DNA of 64,000 nt, taken from positions 17,325,001 through 17,389,000 of the forward strand of contig OX485807.1 of the NCBI GenBank assembly GCA_950295325.1, read 5' to 3'. The notes under the pieces were generated by a model that saw nothing but the letters and a program-made list of their open reading frames with translations, was not told the origin of the DNA and did not search any database. The position numbers and the translations under genes are program-made. The stretch comes from Polytrichum commune (lineage: Eukaryota > Streptophyta > Polytrichopsida > Polytrichales > Polytrichaceae). Shown here piece after piece: positions 26,951 through 38,348 of the stretch (position 1 is its first letter; every line of letters starts with the position of its first letter).

Positions 26951-27536
26951 ATTATGCATCCACAATTTCTCCCTTGAAGATTTCCATGACAACAGAGTCA
27001 TGCTTGTAAGATAATACACGGTTTATGTATCATTTAAGGAATGAATTTACAATAAGGGCATGTTAGTGCTAGTGGTCATTTCTAAAATCCTCTCATTGAT
27101 TGAGAAATGAGTGGCAATTCGTCTTCATTGCACACGAGGTCACCAAAAGTGAGAGTGACCATGTTAAAAGATGGACGAGAAAGTGACAAGGCAATGAAGT
27201 AGAGTCCTACATGTTAAAAAATGCATGAAATTACCTAGATTTGCAAGAAGAAAATCCAGATAGGTTGCCTCAACATAAATTGAAGGTGACCATGTCAAGG
27301 AAATCTACTTTTAAATCATATTTTCTTTTAGTAAGATGTTATACATTGTATTCGATTTTCATACTACATCTTATCCAAGTTTGTTTCACACTATGTCATG
27401 TTATGATTTAAGATTTCTCATAGTCATGGCTTTGGAGCGCCAACCACGAGAGATCTTGAATCATTTTTTCTCATGGCCCTTAGATGACGGGTGAGCTAAT
27501 ATGAGATATATGCTCACCGGTGAAAGACACAATGGT
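26951..27536. other. Intergenic, nothing recognised
   Basis: This is AT-rich DNA without a supported gene, RNA or repeat. Confidence 0.4.
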
Positions 27537-27539
27537 TAA

Positions 27540-28041
27540 GGGCCACTTTACACACACAAGCCAAGAGCCGTGACCATGAAATTGTGAGAGCCCAAAAGAA
27601 AGTGTCCAAAAGCCGTCCCAACACACCTCCCAAATCGTGTAGTGTGGTCACGGACTCTCAAATATAGTGTGAAGTCATATGCGACCGGACCCTCAACCAG
27701 ATGCTATTTTGATGAATTTCTACCCATGCAGGTCCTCACACACAATAAAGTAGAATAATTCAAGGGTTGTGAGCGCTCGAAGTGCCACGGTCTCCCAGTT
27801 TTGTATTAGGCCTACCTCCAAGAGGTGGTTTTTGAAAATAGTCCAAGTGACCATGAGGCGTGATCCATTCGACGCCACGTAGGAACCCATGTAGACTTTG
27901 ACATCCATCTTGCATTCACATTCTCCGTTGGTCCCTCAAGTGTAGCTTGAAGCGAACTTGGACCGGCTCCGCCTTTTCCACCAATGAGAGTGCTTGAAAT
28001 GTACCGGTCACGGGCTCTCGGTCTCGTGTGTGAAGTGGCCC
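27540..28041. mobile_element. Tourist-like MITE, 502 bp, TAA target duplication
   Basis: The left end GGGCCACTTTACACACA pairs with the right end TGTGTGAAGTGGCCC, and inward similarity includes GAGAGCCCGTGACC-type sequence. TAA is duplicated at 27537-27539 and 28042-28044. There is no coding capacity. It is similar in style but not in sequence to the 361-bp MITE at 25.75 kb. Confidence 0.75.
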
Positions 28042-29663
28042 TAAGTTATTAGAGTGAGATGAAGAGCCTTCTTGGAGAGAGAAAAAGAGTGTTGTACCTA
28101 TTGAGGCCCATGGAATCAATGACGCAATGGGAGGTGGAAATGGCCCCTATGATTGATGGGTCAAAAAGTGCCCATGATTCACCCCCAATGGTTCATAGGT
28201 AGATTCATTCATTCCGTCCACACAAAGACAACTCTTAATCATAGGCACATGAACATCCAGGAAACCCGGGTCCTCTAGCTTGGAATCCTATTGTGTATGC
28301 ATTTGAAGTGTACTACCGCTAGGCTTCCTTATAAATTGCGACGTTTTTTTTTTTACTTATTTATCAAATGAACGATCATGTTGTTTCCCTCGTAACATGT
28401 TCTTCAATAGGGTGTACCTTCATTCATTAGAATAAGCATTACTTTGGTTATTCTCGGGTATTTACCAATGTTTTTAACGTGAAAATGTGATTATTTTAAG
28501 GCCTTCTCGTTCAATGATGAAGCAATTGGGCTTTCCGCACTTAAGATTCCCAGGGATTGTATGAAGCATACATTGTTCATCTACAATGATTGGGTTGGGT
28601 CTTACTAAGAAAGGAGGAGGGTTAGTAAACACACTCCTTGAGAATGCTAGGTTGGAAATGCCTTTGGATGTTTTCTTCGTGGTCTCCTAAGTAAACAAAC
28701 ACTTTTTGCTCTACATCCACTTTTCATGATATGAATTTTGAATCACGCAATCAATGTGAGATGATTGGAAACCCAAATTGTGCACACAATCATTCTCCTC
28801 GATATTATTGGAGTTCAAACGATTTTTTTTCATAACCGATAGCTCATTCAAGGGGAAAAAAAATGTTATTATACATCCTCACAATTTTTGATCCATGGAA
28901 GTTCGATATCCAAAATTCTCAATTTTTGTTTACAAGTTATCGGTTACAACTCATGACCAAATTAACCCCTAAATACACTTGGGGAGTTTTGCTAAAGATG
29001 GGTCAAAATGACATCTTATTTTTAGTGATTTTTGTTGACAAAGATCTTGAGTTTTTTTTACTATATCTAATTGTATGGATGTGGTTCCCTTGAAGTCTAA
29101 TATAATATGTTTTTAAGTTGTCCATGTGGCTCAATATGGGATATTATGACTTTGGAACATACGGTGGTCTCAAACATGCAACTGGGACATAATTGTGACA
29201 TAAAGATATTGGGAGATGGATAACTCACTACTCTCATGGCTCATCTACCACGCACAAAAACTCCACACATAGTCCAGTCTCTTTCAAACACATGTCTATT
29301 TAGTGTCCGTTTGTAGATCCACACCTTCCCACACACCACTCCAATATATGTGTCAATTTAAGTTGAGTGACCAAATTAGCCTTGCTTACTTTAAGTATAT
29401 AATAGATGTGTGTTAACCAAGTTGTAGGAAATTACTTTTTTTTTTTTTTTTAAATTTAAAAAAATCTCCTAAGATGTCTACTATTGCACAATCCAAGTTA
29501 AGATAAGATAATATTTTGTTTGATAGGTTAGGAGAGAAACCCTATGTAGTTGGCACTCTCAATCCAAATACTTAGGTTGGGGAGTTTAGCTTTGAAATCA
29601 ATTTGACTATGGGAGCTCCCATTTGTGAGACTCCTCATAACTTGTATTCACCATACCGGTAGT
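28042..29663. other. Intergenic AT-rich DNA, no gene
   Basis: No coding, RNA or clear mobile element was recognised. A T-run of about 16 bases lies near 29.43 kb. Confidence 0.45.
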
Positions 29664-30795
29664 AAGTGAGAGTGAGAGTCACGAGGTGACACTAATGGTG
29701 AAGTTGTTAATCATTAATGTAACTTAACATGCGCCTTAAGGTAGGGTAAGTGACACTATTGCACATGTGAACACTAAATACCATAAATGGTGTACCACGT
29801 TTGATGCATGTTATGCGAGAGCAAGGGTTAGTTAATTGGCATTCATTAGGTAGAAAAATGGAAAATAGTGAAAATAAGTAGAATTGGCCATAAAGATTAG
29901 GCTTCAAAGTTTTGCAATATTTTTCTCAAAGAGGGAGTAGAGGAAATGATGAGGAATGCAAGCATGTCCTAGTTTTATTTAATGTGAATAATTGGTTTCA
30001 GTTTCCAAGGAGGCAAGTAAGTCAAACCTACTACTTGTACAATAGAGTCTCCTTGATTTGAGCATCAAAAAAATCCTACTCTGCATATGAGAGCATCCTC
30101 AGTCGGTCTAGGTAAAGCTCACTGCAAACCAAGACCTAACTTGCTTAAAATTGCTCAAAATTTAGAGGGAGTGCACCAAATCTTGCTTAAAAATGGACAT
30201 ATCCTCCCACACTCCCTCTAAATGTCAAAAATTTGGAGGGAGTGTGGGAGGATCTTTCCATTTTTAAGCAAGATTTGGTGCACTCCCTCTAAATTTTGAA
30301 AATGTGGTGTTTTCAATGAGGGATTTCACCTACGTCAAATTTTTACAATTCTTTTTTCTTGAGAAATATCTCACGTTTATTTAGGTGTGCTTCTAATGAT
30401 GGTAATTTCAGTTTCTAATTTTAGGTCAGTCAAAAGATAGGTTTTGGTTTGCAGTGAGCTTTACCTAGACCGACTGAGGATGCTCTGAATGCACACAATA
30501 CGGTTAACTTAATGGCACCCAAAAGAGATCCCAAGTGGTGTGAAACATGACCTATATGACCAATCATTGCATCCAGCCTATCTTTGTATCCTTTTTGGAA
30601 CACCACTTTTACAATTAGTCATGTTGGGTTCAGACTAGAATCATTCCACTCCTACTCTATCGCACTAGTACATCATTTATGATATTTAGTGTCACGTGCG
30701 TAATAGTGTCACTTACCCTATTTTGAGGTGTATGCTAGGTTATGTCAATGACTAACAACTTCAGCATAATTGTCACCTCGTGACACTTGGCATTC
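29664..30795. mobile_element. TIR element with about 140-bp inverted ends, carrying a nested MITE
   Basis: About 29664-29810 and 30645-30795 are inverted copies sharing GTCACGAGGTGACA, GAAGTTGTTAxTCATT, TAGGGTAAGTGACACTATT and ACTAAATAxCATAAATG. The 395-bp MITE at 30091-30485 sits between them, so the outer element is older. No transposase was found. Confidence 0.65.
30091..30485. mobile_element. Foldback MITE with TGA target duplication
   Basis: The ends are an almost perfect 40-bp inverted repeat starting GAGCATCCTCAGTCGGTCTA. The interior is a second inverted pair (GAGGGAGTGCACCAAATCTT and its complement), so nearly the whole element can fold into one hairpin. TGA flanks both ends (30088-30090 and 30486-30488). 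It is non-coding. Confidence 0.8.
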
Positions 30796-30910
30796 AAGAG
30801 TGCTTACTGATATATTGGCATGAGCATGTTCAATAGTGTTATGAGGTGCATGCTTATACACAATGGTCTATAAGTCGACTAAAGTGTACATACTAAAATA
30901 TAAACACATG
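30770..30910. repeat. Dispersed repeat, pair with 57537-57680
   Basis: The repeat shares CTGTCACCTC-type start, GGCATTCAAG, ATGAGxATGTTCAA, ATGAGGTGCA and ACACAATGGTCTA with 57.54-57.68 kb in the same orientation. It overlaps the right end of the TIR element, so that element family probably also has a remnant at 57.5 kb. Confidence 0.6.
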
Positions 30911-31544
30911 ACACTTGCCATAAGTAACTTACACTCAAAAAATCTTCCACTTCCATACGAAAACGCAAGACTATCATCTAATGTATCCCAATGTGCCACT
31001 CTAAATAACATAATGTAGATGTTTTTTTCGTTAAAAAAGTTATATTGACAAATATTGGGCGTGACACTTTGAAACCTCTAGGCATCTAGTTTAGGCCCTT
31101 TTGCAAATAGTGCATGTGACACTAAATACCATAAACGGCGTAGTGGCCATTCACCATTCTCTGTTTTCACAATGCTGGCTACACCTACGCTCATCTCATT
31201 GACCATGAAAATCATTTCCATATTTTGAGCCACTTTTGGAAATGGAAGGTGCAAAACAATCCATGTTTGGAATCAATGCAACTATGTTGATCAAGGGTTA
31301 CTTTCCATGTGTTATTGTTCACATATAACTACGTTCAATAGTCCTTATATTATGGGCCACACTAATTTTCTAAAGCCCGTGTTGGTTCTCATAATGAAAA
31401 TTGATGTGGACCACATCAACCCAAGCTAAAGTTATAGTATAAAATTAGCATGATCCACATCAATTTATTTTATTTTATTTTATTAAATAAAGAATGAATG
31501 TTGGTGATTAGATTAATTTGTGCTACTTTGATCATATACGTACA

Positions 31545-31735
31545 TTAAATATGATATCTGGTGTCACCAATTCTAATTGTCTTGCTCAATACTAATTGTA
31601 AATCACGGTGTAGTGTCACCAACCCAACATTCTTTGTCATTCCTTGTAAATTTTTTGGGGCATTATTGATTTTTCATTGTTGCAATTATTGACACTTACC
31701 AAGTGGTTTTTTCATCCAAATTTCCATCATCCATG
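31545..31735. repeat. Dispersed repeat, pair with 34193-34395
   Basis: Both copies share TTAAATAT-GTATxTxGTGTCACxAA, TCAATACTAAT, GTAGTGTCACCAAC and TTTGTCATTCC in the same order. They are non-coding. Confidence 0.6.
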
Positions 31736-31969
31736 ACAATATTTCATCACAAGTTGTTGACAAGAGAAGGTGGTTTTTGGGCCGATGGATGACCTCATCC
31801 ATCATCCATGCTAATATTTCTTCAGTTATTCATAAGAAATGTCATATGAAAAGTGACCACGGTGATATAAAATACCACATGTGTAGTATTTGATGTGTTG
31901 GTTGGAAGTCTTCACGAAGACTTAGGAGAAGACATGGGGTCTTGGACCCGTGTTCTTTTTAATGATCAG

Positions 31970-32075
31970 GGAGAACCGACAGTTAGTTACAGATGAACTG
32001 GTTGAGTTTGAGAAATAACCAGTTGAAGTTCAAGACTTCAGAAGAATTACCGGTCATTTTAGAGGAATTTATGGA
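31970..32075. repeat. Dispersed repeat, pair with about 13755-13865
   Basis: The repeat shares GTTACAGATGAA, TGGTTGAGTTT, GAAATAACCAGTTGA and TTCAAGACTT with sequence inside the 2.4-kb TIR transposon. This suggests that element carries, or received, another repeat. Confidence 0.6.
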
Positions 32076-32189
32076 ATATACCTCAAAATAATATAGAAAA
32101 ACCGAAGGATGTCAACATGTAACCGGTTGGACTTGAAAACACTACGATCTCAACCGGTTATGCCCAAAAATCTCCCCGATCACTGGTTC

Positions 32190-32285
32190 TTTCCATCTTG
32201 ACTACGAAATTAGTGTGGCACACTAATTATATCCACGCTAATTTGTCACCCACACTAATAGGACTATTTAGTGTACTTCCGCATC
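32190..32285. repeat. Dispersed repeat, pair with 26857-26950
   Basis: This is the second copy of the short repeat noted at 26.86 kb, in the same orientation. Confidence 0.55.
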
Positions 32286-34192
32286 GTGTAAGCATATGAA
32301 ACTTGATAAAATCTCCATAACTAGATGCTTCACAAATTTGGGTTCTTGTGGGTTACATGAATACGAAGACTTATCACTTGCTAGAATATCATAATCAATT
32401 ATGATAATTTATAAATATTGGTCGAGAATTTGATATATATTCTTTCAAACTATAAATTAGATATGTATTTATTCATATAAATATAAATATAAATATATGA
32501 AATAATAATAATTATGATATATGTATCTAGTCTAACACACATATTATTGGATGGAATTTGTTATGTAAATCTTATATTAAAATTTTTATATGTCTATATT
32601 TAGATAAGTCTATAGCCATATTTTACTTGCATGAGTGTTTTTATAATTACGTATCTACAATTTTTATTCTTTGATTATTACCATTTAAATATCAAAAGTC
32701 TTATGTGTGGCCACAACCTCCACTCAATGAAAATCGTCACTAGTTGCACACAAAATGCCCACAAATATGTGATTTAAACAAGAGGATTTTAAAATCAACC
32801 ACACATTGGTTAAAATGACCATAGAGAAAATCTCTTTTATGCTATAGGCTCTGACATGTCATTCAAATTGACCAAGTTCAACAATTCTAACACAAAGTTG
32901 ATACCCCACTCCATTCATATGGGCAATGGAAAATCAAATTTTAGTAAGTCATGTGACAACGCAACGTATCTCTATGGTCGTTTTAACAATCCCATGTTGC
33001 CTATTAATAAATTGAATTAAAACATATTGAAAAGAAGTCAAGTGTGAATTTCATCACTATGATATTTTTTTTGTAGTTAAGGAACTTTGTTCACATCTTC
33101 ACCTATGGCTTTTAACCCTTTTATCGTTTGCGGATTCTTTTTCCTTTGTAGGCCATTAGGAATTAAAAATGATTATCCAAAATTTTGTGCATTTGAATAA
33201 TCCTTTTCAAAGTGAAAGGTGCTTAAGATCACATTACATAACATCCACTTGTACTTGACATGCACTAAAAGATATGATTCATATAACTGAACTATCAATA
33301 AACTACATGCAAAATCCCAAATGCTCAATAAATTTATTTTTTAAAATCAAATTTACGATGAAGTTTACAGGTCAGGGGCATTGAACATAACTGAGTAGTT
33401 GAGTAATGTTATGATATTCGTAATTGAGAAGTGGCGCATATTATCAATATCATATTTGGACTTCTTGCCTCTAGTTGACATGATATTTGTGCCCATCTTT
33501 ATTCAAGACATACTTAAAATATAGACCACCTTTTGGGATGCAACCACTCATCTATGTTCCCGATGTAGCTAGATGGATAAGCTCATTAAAAGATAAACCT
33601 CATCCAATAATTTGTGGATGATTACAAATCTTGATCAAATGGACTAGGTTTTGGTTGAAGATGACCCAATCACCTTCAATGTAGGAGACAAATAGCATAC
33701 ACATATTATGGAATCTCTAGCGTGCATATCATGACTCATTCATGTGAGATGTTTTTGGACTTAAGAAGTTCAATTGAATGTGATATATCGCTTGTAATAC
33801 TTATCGCTTGAAATATCATACGTAAGTCGTTATTTAGGTTTTGGAGCTTCTCTATTAATACTTTTGGAAATTGTTCTCGAGTGTTGTGAAATCCATGGAA
33901 CTTCTCACCTTGTTAGGATTGTACAATAAATTGCTTGTATAGAAACTATATGTGACTTTTATGATGACCTTGACGTATAGGTTCTAAGGAGAGAGAGATC
34001 ACCTTTATCACTGTTACTAAGTATTTCAACAACCCATTCATGGTTAATATTTCTAAGTTATAAAACATCATTACTAAACATTATATATATATGCACTATG
34101 CAATGTAATGTTCATGATTTTTAAATAAGATTATAATTATGATGTTTTTGCATAGTCATTTTATAGATAAGTAAATCTACTAATGATGTGTT
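32286..34192. other. Strongly AT-rich intergenic DNA, no gene
   Basis: No open frame of interest, RNA gene or structured repeat was recognised. The composition reaches long ATAAATATAAATAT-type runs near 32.48 kb. Confidence 0.5.
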
Positions 34193-34395
34193 TATTAAAT
34201 ATTGTATTTAGTGTCACTAATTTTTATTTTCCTTTTTCAATACTAATAAGAAACCACCCATGTAGTGTCACCAACACGAAATGTAAATCTAAAATAATTT
34301 GTCATTCCCTGTAAAAAAATTGGACATTGTAAATCTACAATGTTGCACCCACTATCACTTACTAGGTGACTCTTCATCCAAGTTTCAGTTACACA
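34193..34395. repeat. Dispersed repeat, pair with 31545-31735
   Basis: This is the second copy of the repeat noted at 31.5 kb. Most of one 106-residue minus-strand open frame in this area lies in it and is not considered a gene. Confidence 0.55.
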
Positions 34396-35212
34396 AATGT
34401 TGGGATGCATAATATACCTATCAATGTAATTGAACATTATTTTTGTGTGAATGTACATAAAAAAAAACACTACATACTTGAAATCGCGTTGAATTGAGGA
34501 AAAAGAAAGAAAGATGACTCGATGTTGCCACCGACGTGAATGATGGTGGTGCTTCACTTTCAAGTTGGTATGAATCTATATGTAATCTTGAAACAAGCAT
34601 TACAAGATTTAGGGCCCTCCCCCACAACTAGTGCCTCCTTTCGAAGGTGAACACCTTCAATGAGCATAGATGAGCCAGATGGCACCTATCTCCCCAAAAA
34701 GCAATCCCCTAGGTTTCCATGCGGTTGGTTGAGAACATCTGGCTCATCTGGATGTCCCCCACTATGATTGGGTGGATCATAAGTGGTTAAGAAGATCACC
34801 CATTGTAAAGTTGAACAACCACGTGCAAATACTTTACATGTAAAAAATCATACTTTTTATGTAAAGCATCACCAAAATGGGTCAAACTTTTATCAAAAAA
34901 AAATCTTGAGTAGACATACACGGTACCTATTACATAGTAGAAAATGGAAACTAAATTTCATGATTTTATTTTATTTATAAAACATACCGTTTCTATTTAG
35001 AAAGACGCAAATTTGAACTAAACAAATTACTACAACAATGAAGATGATCAAAAATTTCAAAAAAATATACAAAAGATACTATCAATGGTATGTATATGTA
35101 GAATAAATATCATAAATTTTAAAATTATCTATGGCATGTAACATAAGGGTAGCAAACTTTGTTTGCACATGGTGTTCAACTTGACAATGGAGTGACCTCC
35201 CCGTGCTTCACT

Positions 35213-35665
35213 CTATGGCTGTCCAAGTCGAGTGGCCAAACTTTGTTGAGAGTCCAAAGAAATGGGCTGAAAATACATAGCCAATAAAATATAGTAAGTG
35301 GAGCCTTCGGCCCCGCGTAGTGTGAAGCCTCCAAAGGTCAAGCCCAAAGGAGCATCCCACTTTATTCCTTGCTCAAAGTAACCCATCCAATCTAATGGCC
35401 AAGATCTTGTCAATGATTGATTTTTTAAAGAAAAAAAACTGACGGCCTCTTGACCATAGTTTGGGTTTCCATTCCCGTTCAACCCAAACTTTTTTTGAGA
35501 GTTTGTCGCTTTCTTAAAAAAATAAACATTTTAAATTGCGACGGCCTTTGGACTTTGACCATAGTGTGAAGGGTCGAGAGGCCGAACTCTTGTTTTCTTG
35601 CAATTTGATTGGTGAAAATCAACAACCTCTCGACCTTTGGCCATAGTGTGAAGCACCCCTGATAC
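35213..35665. repeat. Dispersed repeat, inverted copy of 25255-25722
   Basis: This copy is the reverse complement of the 25.3-kb copy by long shared words, ending in GGCCATAGTGTGAAGCACC. It is non-coding. Confidence 0.7.
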
Positions 35666-36207
35666 CTGTCCCGACCTTAGGCGGCTTAACCTCATAGTCC
35701 TCATGAAATCCATGATAAGGCCTTGGGTTTAAGCCACCCTTGAATTTGAGTAAGAAAACACAAAGTGTGCTCTCCCGGCCTCCCCGAGTATTTGTTGCAT
35801 CCATCACAAAGCATGCCGGTTTGTATTTGCACACGATTGCGGGATAGCATGCCTCAATATGAAGTGGAATACTAGGCCACTATATATTTGGGTAGATTTG
35901 TGCCACCATGTGACGTTATGTTAGTTAGCATCTCAAATGAGGTTGCAATTGACAATGTAACAATCTTGCCACATGCTTGCAATGGGACCTTCATGTTTTC
36001 AATCTCTACACCATTTTGAGAAACTATGCTATACATATCTAACGAATATTAAAATGACAACCTCAATATTCCAATAAAAAATGATACATCAATAAAGCTA
36101 CCTTGAAAACGCGAGTTTGATCCATCTTTGAGAAAACTCTTTCTTAAGAGCTCATTAGTTTGTTGTGTATTGGAGTCTATTTTAAAAGTTTGGTGAAATA
36201 TAAAGTT

Positions 36208-36208
<1 letters not shown>

Positions 36209-36245
<37 letters not shown>

Positions 36246-36254
36246 CACACACAT
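36209..36254. repeat. CT/AC compound microsatellite
   Basis: About eleven CT units are followed directly by about eleven AC units. Confidence 0.95.
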
Positions 36255-37053
36255 ATGACTTCCCTACAACATGACCTCTTCTTGTCATTTAAAAAAAAAT
36301 TAAGGTAATTTTAGGATTTAAAATAGGGTATGCGCATCGGACCCGCCATCTTAAATCCGGATTGGCCTAGTTTGGCCCATCCATCCTAGTAGGACAAGCT
36401 AGAATGTTGGTGTCCAATAGCTTGACAATGATCTTTGTGCATGGTTATTTAAGCATTTAAAGAAAATTTGGGCACTTTGTGTTAAGTCTCATCCTGGAGG
36501 GTTTGACTATAGAGATAACTAACGATTCATTCAGTTTGTTGCTCTTGCTTACTAAGTTTGTCGTTTTTGTTGGGTTGCTCTCAACTTGATTCCGTTAGTT
36601 CTATTACCCACTCTTCTATGCCCACATAGGTTATCTAGAAGAAGGAAAGAAAAAGCATTAAAAAAACCAAAAAAAAAAAACAACAAGAGATCCATATCAT
36701 GGCAAGAGTGAAGTATTCCCCAGCCATATGGCTCAACTGCAAACTTGCGATTGCATGAGTGGAAGTAGAAAAAATGTTGAAAAAAAGCTGCCCTCTTATA
36801 TACATACGCGCAAGTCTGCCTTGCATTTCCCAAACATCTAAATCATTATGTTGTGGTGACTAACTCACTCGAGGAGTCATTTTACCAACTTGTTGTGGAC
36901 AACTATCCACGTTCTAGGTTGAAGTTCACTTGCAATTGCCAATTCCTCCATGTGCTTCCCCATGGTCAAATGAACCAACAACCAATAGGAGATTAATTTT
37001 TTAACCTTCTATATAAGTTATTTTGAAAAGACCTCTATTCTCATTGCTTTTAA
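36255..37053. other. Intergenic, no supported gene
   Basis: This stretch is AT-rich with A-runs near 36.67 kb. Overlapping minus-strand frames at 36.55-36.83 kb are rich in Phe and Leu because of T-runs and are not believed. Confidence 0.4.
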
Positions 37054-37371
37054 ATGTACAATTCCCTAGTTTTCTTGCCATGGACTCGTCGTCGTCCTGC
37101 ATTGCAGCTCAATTCCTTGGCCAGCTTGCAAATTCAACAGGCAGAGGTCAGCAATTGGGGAGGATGTGCATCGAAAGAATGGAAGGAAATTTTTACCTTC
37201 GGGAATGCTGTAAATTCGGAACAATTTGGAATAACTGGGGAAGAGGTGCACTTCAATCGCTCGTCTTCGCATCCAGAAACAAACACCATTGGGCGCATCG
37301 TTGAAATTTTTGAGTCTCGGTACATCCGCAATGTGACGATCGACGGTGTCGTGGAGATGTGCGAGAGGTGA
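37054..37371 (+). CDS. Unrecognised short coding candidate
   Basis: The open frame from 37054 ends at 37371 and contains EEVHFN, then TIGRIVEIFES, a pattern faintly reminiscent of BAH-type reader domains. An ATG at 37080 in another frame opens MDSSSSCIAAQFLGQLANST, so a small intron between the two is possible. Composition is less AT-rich than its surroundings. It is followed at once by GT47 3'-end fragments on the opposite strand. This may be the first exon of a gene or a remnant, and the function is unknown. Confidence 0.3.
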   Translation: MYNSLVFLPWTRRRPALQLNSLASLQIQQAEVSNWGGCASKEWKEIFTFGNAVNSEQFGITGEEVHFNRSSSHPETNTIGRIVEIFESRYIRNVTIDGVVEMCER

Positions 37372-37399
37372 TCAGTCTGTGCGCTGTTGAAGAATTCTA

Positions 37400-38345
37400 A
37401 TGATCCTGTGTCCTATGAATACATATGAGAGTAGTGTGCTAATGATCTGGGACGGGGCCAACTGCTCGTCTTCAGATCGAAATTTCTGCAGAAGAGCATC
37501 GACGCTGACATTTGAGCAACACGTCGCGGGAGTCACAGCTGCTGTTGTTGATAATTCCTGGCTTCCGACAGACGAGCTGCGGCCACAATTCGATGATAGA
37601 GTGCTGATATACTAGGTCGGGGGGTCCGACGAGGGTTACCGGACATGACCATTTGGGCGCCGTCCCTCTAGGCCTCCGATCATGGAGTTCTCTGGCTTAG
37701 ATCGAGGATGGAGGAGGGCGGGCGAGGATTATGTTATAGGAAAGTCATCCTCTTCCCCCATTCTTGAAATGCCACCTCGCAATCAAGCAATCGAAGACCC
37801 CGTGTCTAATTTATTGTAATGGTGCGTGCGAAGAATCGGAGACGGCTTTCCGATGGGCAATTGCTCATCTCCCAATTCGAGGGGTTACTGGACATAACCC
37901 GTATGGCATCATCTCCTCTAGGCCCTCCGATCATGGAGATCAAGCAGTCGAGGATCCAGTGCCTGATTTATTGTAATGGTGTATGCTAATGATCCGAGAC
38001 GGAGGCTAGTTGCTCATCTTCCAATCTAAACTTCTCCAGAAGAGCATCGATGCTGACATCGAACGCATCTCGAGGGTCGAATCTGCTGCTGTGGTTGTTA
38101 GTTCCTGGCTTCATGAGGCAACATCGCGATGACGGTGTGCTGCATCCTCCTCGAAGTGGCATGCGGGATGCGGGAGAGGTGCTGCATTGCATCATAATGG
38201 TTTAGGGTTACATTAACCCCGGGGATGTATACAGAATATTTTCTGCCGTTCCTCGGGAGGTGCCATTGGTTTTGATATAAGGCAGATTGCTCATCGAACA
38301 GCACGGGGATGCACCCCGCGATCAAGCAATCGAAGCTCCCATGTC
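37400..38345 (-). pseudogene. Ladder of decayed GT47 3'-end copies
   Basis: Downstream of the GT47 gene, its last about 350 bp recur in tandem. A long copy (about 37985-38340) still reads AGCIPVLFDEQSALYQ and DAFDVSIDALLEKF. A short copy (about 37800-37935) and an older long copy (about 37400-37795, with VSVDALLQKF) follow. Each copy starts at the same place, inside the codons around GIFDSLIAGCIP (plus strand ATCAAGCAATCGAAG), and ends just past the stop. Frameshifts and stops prevent expression as an enzyme. Confidence 0.8.
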
Positions 38346-38348
38346 CAA

